DNA of 30,594 nucleotides from Paulinella micropora (lineage: Eukaryota > Cercozoa > Imbricatea > Euglyphida): assembly GCA_009731375.1 (NCBI GenBank), contig BJOX01000358.1, positions 86,493-117,086 of the forward strand, given 5' to 3'. Both the position numbers and the translations under genes were made by a program. The notes beneath the pieces were generated by a model. It saw only the letters and a program-made list of their open reading frames with translations. It was not told where the DNA came from and searched no databases. Position 1 is the stretch's first letter; each line of letters begins with the position of its first letter. Below are positions 8,348 to 16,874 of this stretch, piece after piece.

Positions 8348-8650
8348 TTACCGAAACTTAACGGCTCCACCTCGTTGCTTGCCGTAGCCTTGTTTGGCTG
8401 CAGCTTTCGCTACACGGTCAGCATAAGGAACTCCGACATCGCTAAGAAAAGTAGCACCCCTTGAAATCAACTGGTTCTTCTTGATAAACCTATTAGCATC
8501 CACTATGGCTTGTCCTACTTTTTTCCAATTAATTTTCCCTCCTGTTTGTTTCTTTTTTGATTTTCTTTTCCCTCCTGCTTGTGGCATACTGGGATTGTAG
8601 CTGATATTGTATCCCGATGGTTGTGAAATAATCACTGGTGATGTTGGCAT
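8348..8650 (-). CDS. Small basic core protein, pX-like, with GG cleavage-like sites
   Basis: 100 aa, very basic (KRKSKKKQ, GKINWKKVG). Gly-Gly occurs at PQAGGKRK, KQTGGKIN and KQRGGAVK, the kind of sites cleaved by adenain-like proteases in adenovirus and PLV core proteins. The hydrophobic middle (ATFLSDVGVPYADRVAKAA) resembles the amphipathic part of adenovirus pX/pVI-like proteins of PLVs and adintoviruses. It lies between the protease and the ATPase in the morphogenesis module. The virion core role is inferred. TATATAG is 2-8 nt before the ATG. Confidence 0.65.
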   Translation of the reverse strand: MPTSPVIISQPSGYNISYNPSMPQAGGKRKSKKKQTGGKINWKKVGQAIVDANRFIKKNQLISRGATFLSDVGVPYADRVAKAAAKQGYGKQRGGAVKFR

Positions 8651-8685
8651 CTATATAATGTTTTGAAAAAAATAATTATTTTAAA

Positions 8686-9534
8686 TTACAAAAATCGCTT
8701 ATTGAAATTTTGCCTCAGTTCGTCCGATACAGAATCAACATACAAAAAGTTAAATCGTTCTTTTGTTGCCTCGTGATATTTTTCAATAAAGTATTCAAGG
8801 TCGTAGCCGAGGTCTAAATGCTTATANNNNNNNNNNTATTTTATCCTGAGACTGACCTGGAAAAATAAGAAGGTAGTCTAATTGTTTAATCGCCTCAGGC
8901 TTCAAATCGTTCAACTACTGAGAACTCATANNNNNNNNNNAGAGCTCATAATCACCTTTGACTTGTAGTGTCTATTTTTTTTTAACAGGTCGCTCACAGA
9001 CTTATCCCTTAAACCACTACCCAAATCATCTAACACGAACACGACTTCTGGTGTTTGATACTTAGACGGTCTCGGTGTTTTTTCGCCTCCCTCCTGTTTC
9101 TTCTTTTCTTCTTTACCAAAATAAAGAAACTTCGGCTTCGGTTCTTCTTTCTCGTCTTGAATGATTTCGCCTTCTTCTTGCTCCTCATCTGGCTTATTTA
9201 GCTTAATATCTAACTCATAATCAATAACAGACAGTCCATCCGTTTTCAAATATGTGTATATCGCCATCGGGTTTCCCTTCTTCTTGAAGTGCTTAACCAT
9301 TTCTTTGTAAATGTGGTCTTTATGTATTGTTGAAGCAATAATAACAATACGGGTCTTTTTGTCAGTTGTTCGTTTTAGGATTTCAAACAGTGCGGTCGTC
9401 TTGCCACTCTTCTTGCGAGCGAGAAGAAAAATATTGGCATACGGTTCATCAAACAACTTATATCCTTTTGCCAACTTGTCGCCATCTCCGTTTTGCTTGA
9501 CTGGTTTAACCTTTACATTATTTATTTTCTCCAT
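8686..9534 (-). CDS. A32-like (FtsK/HerA) genome-packaging ATPase, two assembly gaps
   Basis: The N-terminal part (9534 to 8941) shows a Walker A variant LLARKKSGKTT (residues 38-47), Walker B VVFVLDDLG (164-172) and NRHYKSKVIMSS (187-198), the sensor-like box of A32-type viral packaging ATPases. After an N run (8931-8940) the expected continuation is seen (LNDLKPEAIKQLDYLLIFPG). After a second N run (8827-8836) comes the C-terminus (DLEYFIEKYHEATKERFNFL and onward), ending with TAA at 8686-8688. An in-frame TAG at 8916-8918 sits at the edge of the gap where a Tyr codon is usual; it may be a low-quality read end. A Lys/Glu-rich insertion (112-155) precedes Walker B. TATATAA lies close to the ATG. 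Confidence 0.82.
8827..8836. other. Assembly gap (10 N) in the ATPase gene
   Basis: Ten Ns, probably a placeholder of unknown true size, within the 3' third of the packaging ATPase gene. Confidence 0.95.
8931..8940. other. Assembly gap (10 N) with duplicated flanks in the ATPase gene
   Basis: AGAACTCATA before and AGAGCTCATA after the Ns are near copies, so the two contig ends probably overlap and the gap may be of zero or negative length. Confidence 0.9.
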
Positions 9535-9548
9535 CGGTTATATAAATA

Positions 9549-9911
9549 TCAAGCCAAAAATTCTAAACAAATAACAATTCTTCCAGCTAGCAGGTCAGTC
9601 TCAATGCTACCATTGTCTGTTTTAAGCACTCTAAATGTGTATTGGCCGTCAGTCCAATTAATAATCCCCAAATTGTCGCTTAGATTTGAAATGTTTGCGG
9701 TGTTGCTGTCTGCGAATGTGCCAATAATTCCAATGCGGTCCATATGAAGAATTTTTGTTTTCGTTTCAGTCATATCATTCATATAGTGGATATACTTAAC
9801 ATTCATTCTAGTTGGGGTAAAGTTCAATTTAATGGTTTTGTCAAATGTTTTGCTACCGCCCGCAAAATCATTACTCAGAAAAATAATCTTTTGGAATTTA
9901 TAGTCCGCCAT
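9549..9911 (-). CDS. Small unknown protein, probable virion component
   Basis: 120 aa from the ATG at 9911. An earlier in-frame ATG at 9938 would add nine residues, but TATAGAGGG lies between the two ATGs at the usual distance before 9911, so I prefer the later start. It has alternating hydrophobic strands (IIFLSNDFAGG, KLNFTPTRMNVKYIHYM, RIGIIGTFADSN, GRIVICLEFL), which suggests a single beta sandwich. It lies directly upstream of the ATPase in the same orientation. I do not recognise the family. Confidence 0.6.
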   Translation of the reverse strand: MADYKFQKIIFLSNDFAGGSKTFDKTIKLNFTPTRMNVKYIHYMNDMTETKTKILHMDRIGIIGTFADSNTANISNLSDNLGIINWTDGQYTFRVLKTDNGSIETDLLAGRIVICLEFLA

Positions 9912-9915
9912 TGTA

Positions 9916-10158
9916 ATGCCCTCTATACTAATCTTCATAAACTTTTTATTAATTAATATTTCTGCTCGGACTGCTTGTGATTTCTATTCACGGGTCAGCG
10001 ATAAAAAAAATGAAAGTTGTGTGTGGTGTATCCAAAAAGGATGTGTGTATAAGCCTTTCAGCGATTGGTGTATTAGTTTTGATGAAGCTATTCCGCTAAT
10101 CTGCTCAAATGATGCTTCGTGGTATAAAGTCTATCTATATGAATGCTCACTTCTTTGA
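9916..10158 (+). CDS. Possible small secreted Cys-rich protein
   Basis: 80 aa. The first 18 residues are hydrophobic (SILIFINFLLINISA), like a signal peptide. Then come seven cysteines, in an arrangement (CDFYSRVSDKK, then CVWCIQKGC and DWCIS) resembling a PSI/plexin-type knot. It is on the opposite strand to both neighbours, fills an otherwise empty gap, and begins only 4 bp from the start of the neighbouring gene. There is no clear TATA word and no homologue that I recognise. It could be chance, but the Cys spacing is striking. Confidence 0.35.
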   Translation: MPSILIFINFLLINISARTACDFYSRVSDKKNESCVWCIQKGCVYKPFSDWCISFDEAIPLICSNDASWYKVYLYECSLL

Positions 10159-10242
10159 ACTAGAAGGGGAAGGAAGGCAGATGCCGATAAGCAAGGTCAA
10201 AATACCCACATAAGTGTTAGCAACTTCACACGGTAAGTTCTT
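10159..10242. other. Short noncoding spacer
   Basis: About 84 bases between the Cys-rich ORF and the stop of the membrane protein gene. No structure of note is seen. Confidence 0.5.
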
Positions 10243-10485
10243 TTAAGATAGCCTTACAATACAAAGGGTGATGATGGCGATAATGATACCCATTTGAAAC
10301 AAGTATTTGATAAGTCGGCTGTCAGTTTTTCGCTTAGTCAAACAGCAATCCCAGCTGTCCTCGTATTCGTGGTCTAATTTTTTTTCTTCCTGCTTAATTT
10401 GGACATCTAGCACACGGTTTTTGAGTTCGGGTGTAAGGTCTTCCGTCTCTATGATTGGTGGTGGTGGGTGTAATCTAGGGGGCAT
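10243..10485 (-). CDS. Small single-pass membrane protein
   Basis: 80 aa. Pro-rich N-terminus (HPPPPII), a charged amphipathic helix (about 18-42), a Cys pair (DCCLTKRK), then one C-terminal transmembrane helix (about 59-77, LIKYLFQMGIIIAIITLCIV). It is a tail-anchored topology. The gene overlaps the 3' end of the fibre gene by 11 bp in the same orientation, so the two are probably expressed together. Small membrane proteins are common in PLVs and virophages; this one may sit in a virion or host membrane. Confidence 0.65.
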   Translation of the reverse strand: MPPRLHPPPPIIETEDLTPELKNRVLDVQIKQEEKKLDHEYEDSWDCCLTKRKTDSRLIKYLFQMGIIIAIITLCIVRLS

Positions 10486-13400
10486 TGTGTTCTGCTAATT
10501 GTTTTTTTAAGTCAGCTATATCATTAGTTATATTATTTATTTTTTCCGATAATTGTTGAACAGCCTTAATTAATGGTGCGATAAACTCGGAATAACCTAT
10601 ACCATAACCGACATCACCACTATCTACGCATTTAACATCTTCTGGATTGATACTTACACCCTTCAATTCGTATTCTTTTCTTTGCTTTGGACACGGCACC
10701 ATAATTGTTTCTTTGATAAAACCGCCAAAATCTAGCATATCCATTTCTGTTAGTATGTCTTCTAATTCTTGTGCTATTAAGCCAGTCCTACATTTCTTTT
10801 TGTCATCAATCATACGATAGCAAACTGGATTTAGCTTATTAATAAAATCTAATCCTAAGCATTCCTTTATATCTTCTTTTTTTCTCCTGTCTGAATATTG
10901 AATAGGATTAGACAATACCCATAATTGTCCATCGCTTGCTTTCAAAGACATTAAAGCAGTATTTGAATTATTCTCCCATATGAACCCACTCGTTGAAGAA
11001 CCATTCACTCTAAATCTAATAGAATAAGAAGTTAATCCTCCGCCTACTCCTCCTGCTGGTGCTGTTCCTCCACTTAACGATTTACTTGCCCCAGACTGGC
11101 TCATATAAATCCCCCAGTTTGAATCTCCAATGTCCCACATAAATATTCCTCTCGCATTTGTTCCGTCTGTTTGTCCTTGAATTGCTATTTTCGCCCCATT
11201 AGTTCATGCTGATGCCGTTGTTAGCACCCCAGAATATGTAATTCCCGCACTTGCCGTTATCAATCCTTTTGTCCATAAAGTTCCATTCGCCCCATTCAAC
11301 GACATTAACAATTGCTCTGCTGAATTCTCCCACACAAAACCCATTGTAGAATCATTAGCAACCCTAAACCGAAAACTATACGAACTAAAATCATTTCCTG
11401 AAACGGCTAAACCATTTGCCAAACTTCTAGTATTTGCAGCCCCACCAGATGCCGCATAAATCCCCCAACTTGTATTGGTTGTATCCCATAGAAATATACC
11501 TTTTGCATTTGTCCCGTCTGTTGCTCCCTGAACTCCTATTTTTGCCCCACTTGTATTTGTTGCCGAGGTTAATGTTCCTGTGTATGTTATCCCCGCATTT
11601 GCTGTTATCAATCCACTCGCAGTGATCGTAGTTGTTGATACACCAGCACTAGCCGTTATTAGACCTTTTGTCCATAAAGTCCCGTTTGCCCCGTTTAATG
11701 ACATTAACAATTGTTCGGACGAGTTCTCCCAGATAAATCCGTCGGTTGAAGCATTACTTACCCTAAATCTAACGGCAAAAGAAGTGAAATCATTGCCTGC
11801 AACCGCAGACCCTCCCGCTAGACTTCTGGTATTTGTGGCTCCCCCATTTGAAGCCATATAAATACCATAACTGGTGTTGCCAGTGTCCCACAAAAATATT
11901 CCTCNNNNNNNNNNNNNNNNNNNNNNNNNNNNNNNNNNCCATTTGTTATATTGTTTGAGTTCATATCTAAGGCTCCATAGAACCGCATACCGCCAGCATT
12001 GTTAAAACGGACAATGTCAGACGAAGCACTTTTATTATCCAAAAGTTTTGAAATATAAAGTCCCGCCCCTTTTACATCAGCCGCTACATTCGTAAATAGG
12101 TAGCCTCGTTGGTTCGCGGTTCCACTTGAAGCCGTATTTAGAGTAAATAAGAAATACTGATAATCACCCGTCGTCTGTGAAAAGAATATGTCCCCTCCAT
12201 TTTGGTTTAATATCCTCGCCCCATTATATGTTATATTTCCACCATTAATGATATCCACATTATTGAAATCGGCTTGGCTTAACAAATTCAGTGCCCTTAC
12301 ATCATTTCTACTTCCATTAAATATTTTAATTCCTGTTATGGTTTGGTCGCCTGTTAGTTTTACATTTTGCCCGTCCAATGTGTCCGCATACCCTTTTGTC
12401 GCTCCGTCCGTTGATAATGTCGGAGTTCCAAGGTTTGCTATTTTGCTACTATTACAATCTAGCCCCGAAGCATTTACCCAATCGACTATTGCTCCATCAA
12501 TAACAAAACTTACTTTTTTCGCAGAAATTTCAAAGTTGTAATATGTTGCAGTTTTCATATCCAAACTAGCAATTGACCCGATATTACTGGTAGAATTGAA
12601 AACGATAAATGTGCCCTTTGTTGTAGCATTTATTGAATTTCCCGTTATTTCAACACCACTGCTATATGTCTTAATTCCTGCTATGGTTTGGTTTCCTGTT
12701 AGTTTCACATTTTGCCCGTCTAATGTATCCACATAACTTTTGTTTGCCCCGTCCGTTGTTGCTGTTGGTGTGGCCAAATTTGTAATTTTTCTGTTGTTCA
12801 AAGATAGTGTAGTGCCAGTCGCGGTCGCGATTACATTATCACCCGCATATAAATCAACATACGACCCTGTTATTTGTATTGGATAATAGGCCGCGGTTGC
12901 TATTTTTTGTGCCACAATCTCTCCTATATTTGTCGCCGTATCAAAGGCAATACCGATACCATCAAAAGCGGTTGGAGCAGTAGCACCCCGCACTTCTATT
13001 GTTGAAGTAAATTTTTTATTCCCTGCTATGGTTTGGTCTCCTGTTAGTTTTACGGCCGAAGTATCAAGAACAGAAACATCCACACCATGAACCAGATTTA
13101 CATTTGTTATGCTTTGGCTTTTCATATCAATCCCCGCACTAGCATTTACCACATTGCTGAATGTTTTGGTTCCTGCTATGGTTTGGTCTCCTGTTAGTTT
13201 GACCACAGAAGTATCAAGGGTGGATACATCAATACCGTCAACAAGATTAACATTTGTTATTGAAAATCCACCCATATTTAAACTACCCGTCATAGCCGTC
13301 GTGCCGTCCTTTGCCAGTTTCGTATCGGTATATGCTTTCGTTGAAGCATCGCCATCGTAGAATGGTGCGGGAAGTCCGCTGATTGCCGTTGTGCTATTAA

Positions 13401-14283
13401 AATTTAAAACATTATTTGTCAATGTCATTCCGCCCCCTGTTGTTGGAGCAAAAAGTATGGACGAGCCTACAAAAGATAATGGATAGCCAGTTGCTCCACC
13501 TGCCTCCGACGAATAAATAGAACCCATATTATTGTTGTAATTGAAGAATAACTTACCCGTGTTTAATGGATTTGAGTCTTTTACGGCCACATAAGTAGTA
13601 AATGTTTTATTCCCTGTTATTGTTTGGTCGCCTGTTAGTTTAACGACATTCGTGTCAAGAGCCGAAACATCAATACCATCAACATTACCGACATTTGATA
13701 CATTAAAACCTCCCATATTTAAATCCCCTATCATCATTGCGAGCCCATCCAATCTAAGAAAAGGAGAAGCAACATTTCGCCATTGCCCAGTGCTGTAAAT
13801 GAGCAGTTGATTATCAGCGGGGGTGCCTGTTATGATTACATCACTTAAAGCATCTATTGATTTAGTTGCTATCCTTGTGTCAAAATCTGTATTAGCCCTT
13901 GCTGTGGTGTAGTATAAGTTAGTTCCTTCGGTTAAGTTGGTTGTGCTCTTTGTTGCTAATTGAGTGTCAAACCTAGCATTAGTATAATGTAAATCGGTGC
14001 CTTCGGCTAGGTTAGTGGTTGATTTAGTAGTTAGTCGCGCATCAAACCTACCATCAGTATAGTATAGATTAGTGCCTTCTTTTAAGTCCGTTGTTGATTT
14101 TAAAGCCAACCTCGCATCAAATCGGCTATTAGTAAAGTAAAGATTTACGGGGTCAGCATCTTCTGGCACCCTATCTGTGTATAAGCCCACTATGTTTGTG
14201 TTCGTTAAATCAAGGTTGGCTATATTTAAAGAGTCAACCGCAATTTCAGACAAGCCTAAGAGCGATTTGTATTGACTGCCCAT
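10475..14283 (-). CDS. Long phage-like fibre protein with C-terminal S74 chaperone, interrupted
   Basis: The start is ATG at 14283, after ATATATA; about 1,240 codons. N-terminal part: four units of the type LTEGTNLYYTDGRFDARL. Middle: five units of the type VKLTGDQTIAGNKTF. Then about three near-identical 90-residue repeats (GIFLWDTTNTSWGIYAASGG, then RFRV, GFIWENS, LLMSLNGANGTLW). C-terminus: a peptidase_S74 intramolecular chaperone, IQYSDRRKKEDIKECLGLDF, with the Ser/Lys dyad at about 10892-10894, then TGLIAQELED and a final coiled coil (IKAVQQLSEKINNITNDI). S74 domains trimerise fibres and cut themselves off. An N run (11905-11938) sits in the repeats and an in-frame TGA occurs at 11204-11206. 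The likely role is host attachment. Confidence 0.78.
11204..11206 (-). other. In-frame TGA inside the fibre gene
   Basis: The reading frame is the same on both sides (TTASA before, TNGAKIAIQGQTDG after). The parallel repeat copy near 11540 has sense codons there (SATNTSGAK). So it is a point nonsense change or a base-call error rather than a gene boundary. Confidence 0.7.
11905..11938. other. Assembly gap (34 N) in fibre repeats
   Basis: The gap lies where near-identical repeats begin, so repeat copies may be lost or collapsed. The frame on the right side differs from that on the left, as expected for a gap of unknown size. Confidence 0.95.
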
Positions 14284-14358
14284 TGTTGTATATATTATCT
14301 TAATTAAAATATTATATTTAGGAAAATATACCAACCCATAGCAAACAAGTACCAACCT

Positions 14359-14853
14359 ATGCCGGGCAAATCTTCGGTAGAAAATCTTAAAATCGCTAAT
14401 GCGAGGCGAAAGGAAAAGGCTAAGCAAAGAAAGATTGAGAGGGCGAGGGAATTACTAGCGGAGGAAGAGGCTAAGAATGTGAAAGAAATGACTAATGATG
14501 AAAAGATGGAACATACGGCCAAGAAACAGTTGGCGAAGGACCTCATTAATGGTAGAGACGGTGAGCAAAGTGAGGAGAGCAGTTCGGATGAGGAAGTAGA
14601 ACACGACTTTGTAGATATCGTAGCCCAACGGCTTGCTGGTATAAAATTAAAGACTAAACAGAAGAAGAAGAAATCGGTAAAAAAGCAAGTGGAAGAGGAG
14701 AGTGAAAGCGAAAGCGAGAGTGAGGAAGAGGAACAGCCTAAGAAAGGTAAAGGTAAGAAGACTGGCCGTGTTAATGTCAATGTTTATGCGGGACAACCAG
14801 AGAAGTCAAAAAAAGAAAGTAATGATGTTTCAAAGATATTTTTAAAGTTTTGA
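14359..14853 (+). CDS. Highly charged protein of unknown function
   Basis: 164 aa, mostly Lys, Arg and Glu. Basic helical N-terminus (NARRKEKAKQRKIERARELL), an acidic Ser patch (SEESSSDEEVEHD), a Lys run (KTKQKKKKSVKK), a second Ser/Glu patch (ESESESESEEEE), and a Lys/Gly tail. No known domain is seen. It resembles disordered nucleic-acid-binding or nucleolar-type proteins, and a role in DNA condensation or host interaction is possible. It diverges from the fibre gene (75 bp between starts, AT-rich with TATA-like words on both sides) and converges on the methyltransferase. Confidence 0.62.
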   Translation: MPGKSSVENLKIANARRKEKAKQRKIERARELLAEEEAKNVKEMTNDEKMEHTAKKQLAKDLINGRDGEQSEESSSDEEVEHDFVDIVAQRLAGIKLKTKQKKKKSVKKQVEEESESESESEEEEQPKKGKGKKTGRVNVNVYAGQPEKSKKESNDVSKIFLKF

Positions 14854-14881
14854 AATATAGCTAATGGATAAAGATACAACA

Positions 14882-15877
14882 TTAGGTGTCATTAAGTATT
14901 AATTCGTGTTCGTTTATTCTTTTTTTCGCTGTTTCAAATATGTTTTTATCTTTCTCAATACCTATAAACCGCCGTTTAGTATTAATACAAGCAATGCCAG
15001 TTGTTCCGCTTCCCATTGTAAAGTCTAACACTAAGTCGCCTTCGTTTGAATATGATTTAATCAGCCACTCACATAGTTCTACTGGTTTCTGTGTTGGATG
15101 TAGCGATTTGGGTGGGTTGTTGAATTTTAAGATTGAATGAGGAAAGCGGTCGCCTTTGTTTATATTTTCTTGACTTTTAATAGTTCCATACACTGAGACT
15201 ATATTACCTTTTCTTCTTGTTATATATGCTTTACCTTCTGTCTTCTGCGGGTTGTATGTGTTATTTCTTATGTATTTCTCCCATTTTGGTTTTAGTTCTT
15301 TAAAATCTAAGAATTCTTTCATTTCATTTATCTTGTATTTATCTATTAATGTGTTGTAAGTCTGCTCTGTTGGTAAAGCGAATTGTGTTGTAGTAGTATA
15401 GAAACAATGATTATTCGCGACTACTGACCCACAATCTTTCAATATTTCTTTTTTAGTTTTTCCTATGTATTTCTTAACTTTTGTAAAGTAATCTCTTAAT
15501 TCGTGATTTCGTGAATGGTCTAAGTCGTGTCCGCTATCACCCTCAAATATGTATATCATTTCGTGTTTTCTTAATGGCATTTTATTTGCAGATAAGAAAC
15601 CAGCTTTTTTACTTTTCTCCCATACTAGGTCATACCGAAACCAGTTCTCATTAGATTGAATGAGTTTATAACCAAATTTAGTAGTTGTAAAGAAAACATA
15701 TATACAGTTCCGCTTACATACTTTTTTAAGTTCTACCCACATTCGCTTTAAGTCTATGACACTATCCCATTCACAAGCGGTCTGCCCATATGGTAAATCA
15801 ACCACAACCAAATTAACTTTTTCTTCTATCTTTGGTATCTGGTCCAGACAATCAGCATTGAAAAGTTTTATATCCAT
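14882..15877 (-). CDS. DNA methyltransferase, N6/N4 type, beta class
   Basis: 331 aa from the ATG at 15877. An upstream in-frame ATG at 15934 would overlap the divergent integrase and lacks the TATA word. Motif IV is VVVDLPYGQT (DLPY at 27-30) and precedes the AdoMet-binding motif I LDFTMGSGTTG (285-291). The order IV ... I makes it a beta-class amino-methyltransferase (pfam N6_N4_Mtase). LHPTQKPVELCEWLI before motif I is the usual motif X region. A large central target-recognition part (about 100-250) is present. All key residues look intact. No restriction endonuclease partner is nearby, so it is an orphan enzyme that may mark viral DNA or affect host chromatin. Confidence 0.85.
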   Translation of the reverse strand: MDIKLFNADCLDQIPKIEEKVNLVVVDLPYGQTACEWDSVIDLKRMWVELKKVCKRNCIYVFFTTTKFGYKLIQSNENWFRYDLVWEKSKKAGFLSANKMPLRKHEMIYIFEGDSGHDLDHSRNHELRDYFTKVKKYIGKTKKEILKDCGSVVANNHCFYTTTTQFALPTEQTYNTLIDKYKINEMKEFLDFKELKPKWEKYIRNNTYNPQKTEGKAYITRRKGNIVSVYGTIKSQENINKGDRFPHSILKFNNPPKSLHPTQKPVELCEWLIKSYSNEGDLVLDFTMGSGTTGIACINTKRRFIGIEKDKNIFETAKKRINEHELILNDT

Positions 15878-15888
15878 AGTTATATAAG
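15878..15888. promoter_or_regulatory. 11-bp bidirectional promoter between methyltransferase and integrase
   Basis: AGTTATATAAG is all that separates the two divergent ATGs. TTATATAA is itself palindromic, so one TATA word serves both genes, and the transcripts must overlap it or be nearly leaderless. Confidence 0.5.
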
Positions 15889-16812
15889 ATGGAGGAAAAA
15901 AATAATGAAGATGAAATAAAGGAACAACAAGCACTTGAAATTCATTACCAAAAAAGATTACCGACCGATAAATGGAATACTATATGGGCGGACAAACCAC
16001 TTAAACAAGTTTTTGTAGATTTGGCGGATATGTCTAAACTTAAAGACAAGAAAGGAAATAAAGGCTATGCTTGGATGTTGTTTTGGATTGACACTCACAG
16101 CCGATTTTTAATAATTAAACCGCTTAAAAACAAAACGGCGAAAGAAGTTTATATGGCTTTGAAATCAATACCTTACACACCAGAGAGCATTACAACCGAT
16201 AGCGGAAGTGAATATAAAGGAATGGTAAAAGATTATTTCAGAGAGAATAATATTGAGCATCGGACGGTTGAAGTGGGCGACCATCGGGCTCTTGCTATCG
16301 TGGACCGTGTAATAAGAACTATTAGACGGTGGCTTGACATTTTATTTGAAACTAACGGCAATTTTGATTGGCTGACTTATATTTACGATATGGTAGATGC
16401 TTATAATATGCGGTTTCATAGAACAATTCAAAATAGACCGATAGATGTATTTAAGGGTGTTAATAAAAATAAACAACGAATTCAGCGAGACTATTTAATA
16501 GAAGAATATCAAAAGGGCGATAAAGTCCGTCGTGAGTTGAAAAGGACGATATTTTCAAAAGGTGGAAAGCAATACAGCAAACAGATTTTCACCGTTAAGG
16601 GAAGAAGGGGTTTTAAATTAATATTGAATTCGGATGAGTTAGTCAGTCCGAGAGAATTATTAAAAACTAAGTTTGACAAACAAGCTGACGAAGAAACACA
16701 AATTAATGAGCAAGTTAAAGAAATAACAAAGGAAAAGAGAAGAAGAGAACTAATGAAACGAGAAGATATTGATATTAGTAATATAATACAAGGTAAAAGA
16801 GAGAGAAAATAA
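15889..16812 (+). CDS. Retroviral-type (rve) integrase
   Basis: 307 aa. The RNase H-like core is clear: VFVDLADMSKL with Asp44, WMLFWIDTHSRFLIIKPLKN, ITTDSGSEYKG with Asp104, and HRALAIVDRVIRTIRRWLD with Asp139 where most integrases have Glu. There are 34 residues between the last two acids. The C-terminus (KGDKVRRELKRTIFSKGGKQ, then a beta-rich end and PRELLKTKF) matches the SH3/chromo-like tail of Polinton and PLV integrases. There is no obvious N-terminal HHCC zinc domain. It would insert the linear viral genome into host DNA with a short target duplication. It lies near the right end of the element. Confidence 0.85.
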   Translation: MEEKNNEDEIKEQQALEIHYQKRLPTDKWNTIWADKPLKQVFVDLADMSKLKDKKGNKGYAWMLFWIDTHSRFLIIKPLKNKTAKEVYMALKSIPYTPESITTDSGSEYKGMVKDYFRENNIEHRTVEVGDHRALAIVDRVIRTIRRWLDILFETNGNFDWLTYIYDMVDAYNMRFHRTIQNRPIDVFKGVNKNKQRIQRDYLIEEYQKGDKVRRELKRTIFSKGGKQYSKQIFTVKGRRGFKLILNSDELVSPRELLKTKFDKQADEETQINEQVKEITKEKRRRELMKREDIDISNIIQGKRERK

Positions 16813-16845
16813 ATTTAGCTTCCTTTTTGATTTCTACTTGATTTA

Positions 16846-16868
16846 CAGGGGCAAGCCCCCGCACCCCC
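16846..16868 (+). repeat. 23-nt G/C hairpin word, copy 2
   Basis: It lies 34 nt past the integrase stop codon, in sense orientation to that gene, and is identical over 23 nt to the word after the protease gene (6239-6261, opposite strand). GGGGC/GCCCC can form a hairpin. Confidence 0.6.
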
Positions 16869-16874
16869 CTCCGT

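Noticed and set aside
11204-11893. Separate gene for the middle fibre repeats
   Set aside because: It is in the same frame as the downstream C-terminal part and lies after an N gap from the upstream part; it is a segment of one interrupted gene.
14304-14780. Ser/Phe-rich minus-strand frame
   Set aside because: Mirror of the charged plus-strand protein at 14359-14853, whose composition and start context are better.
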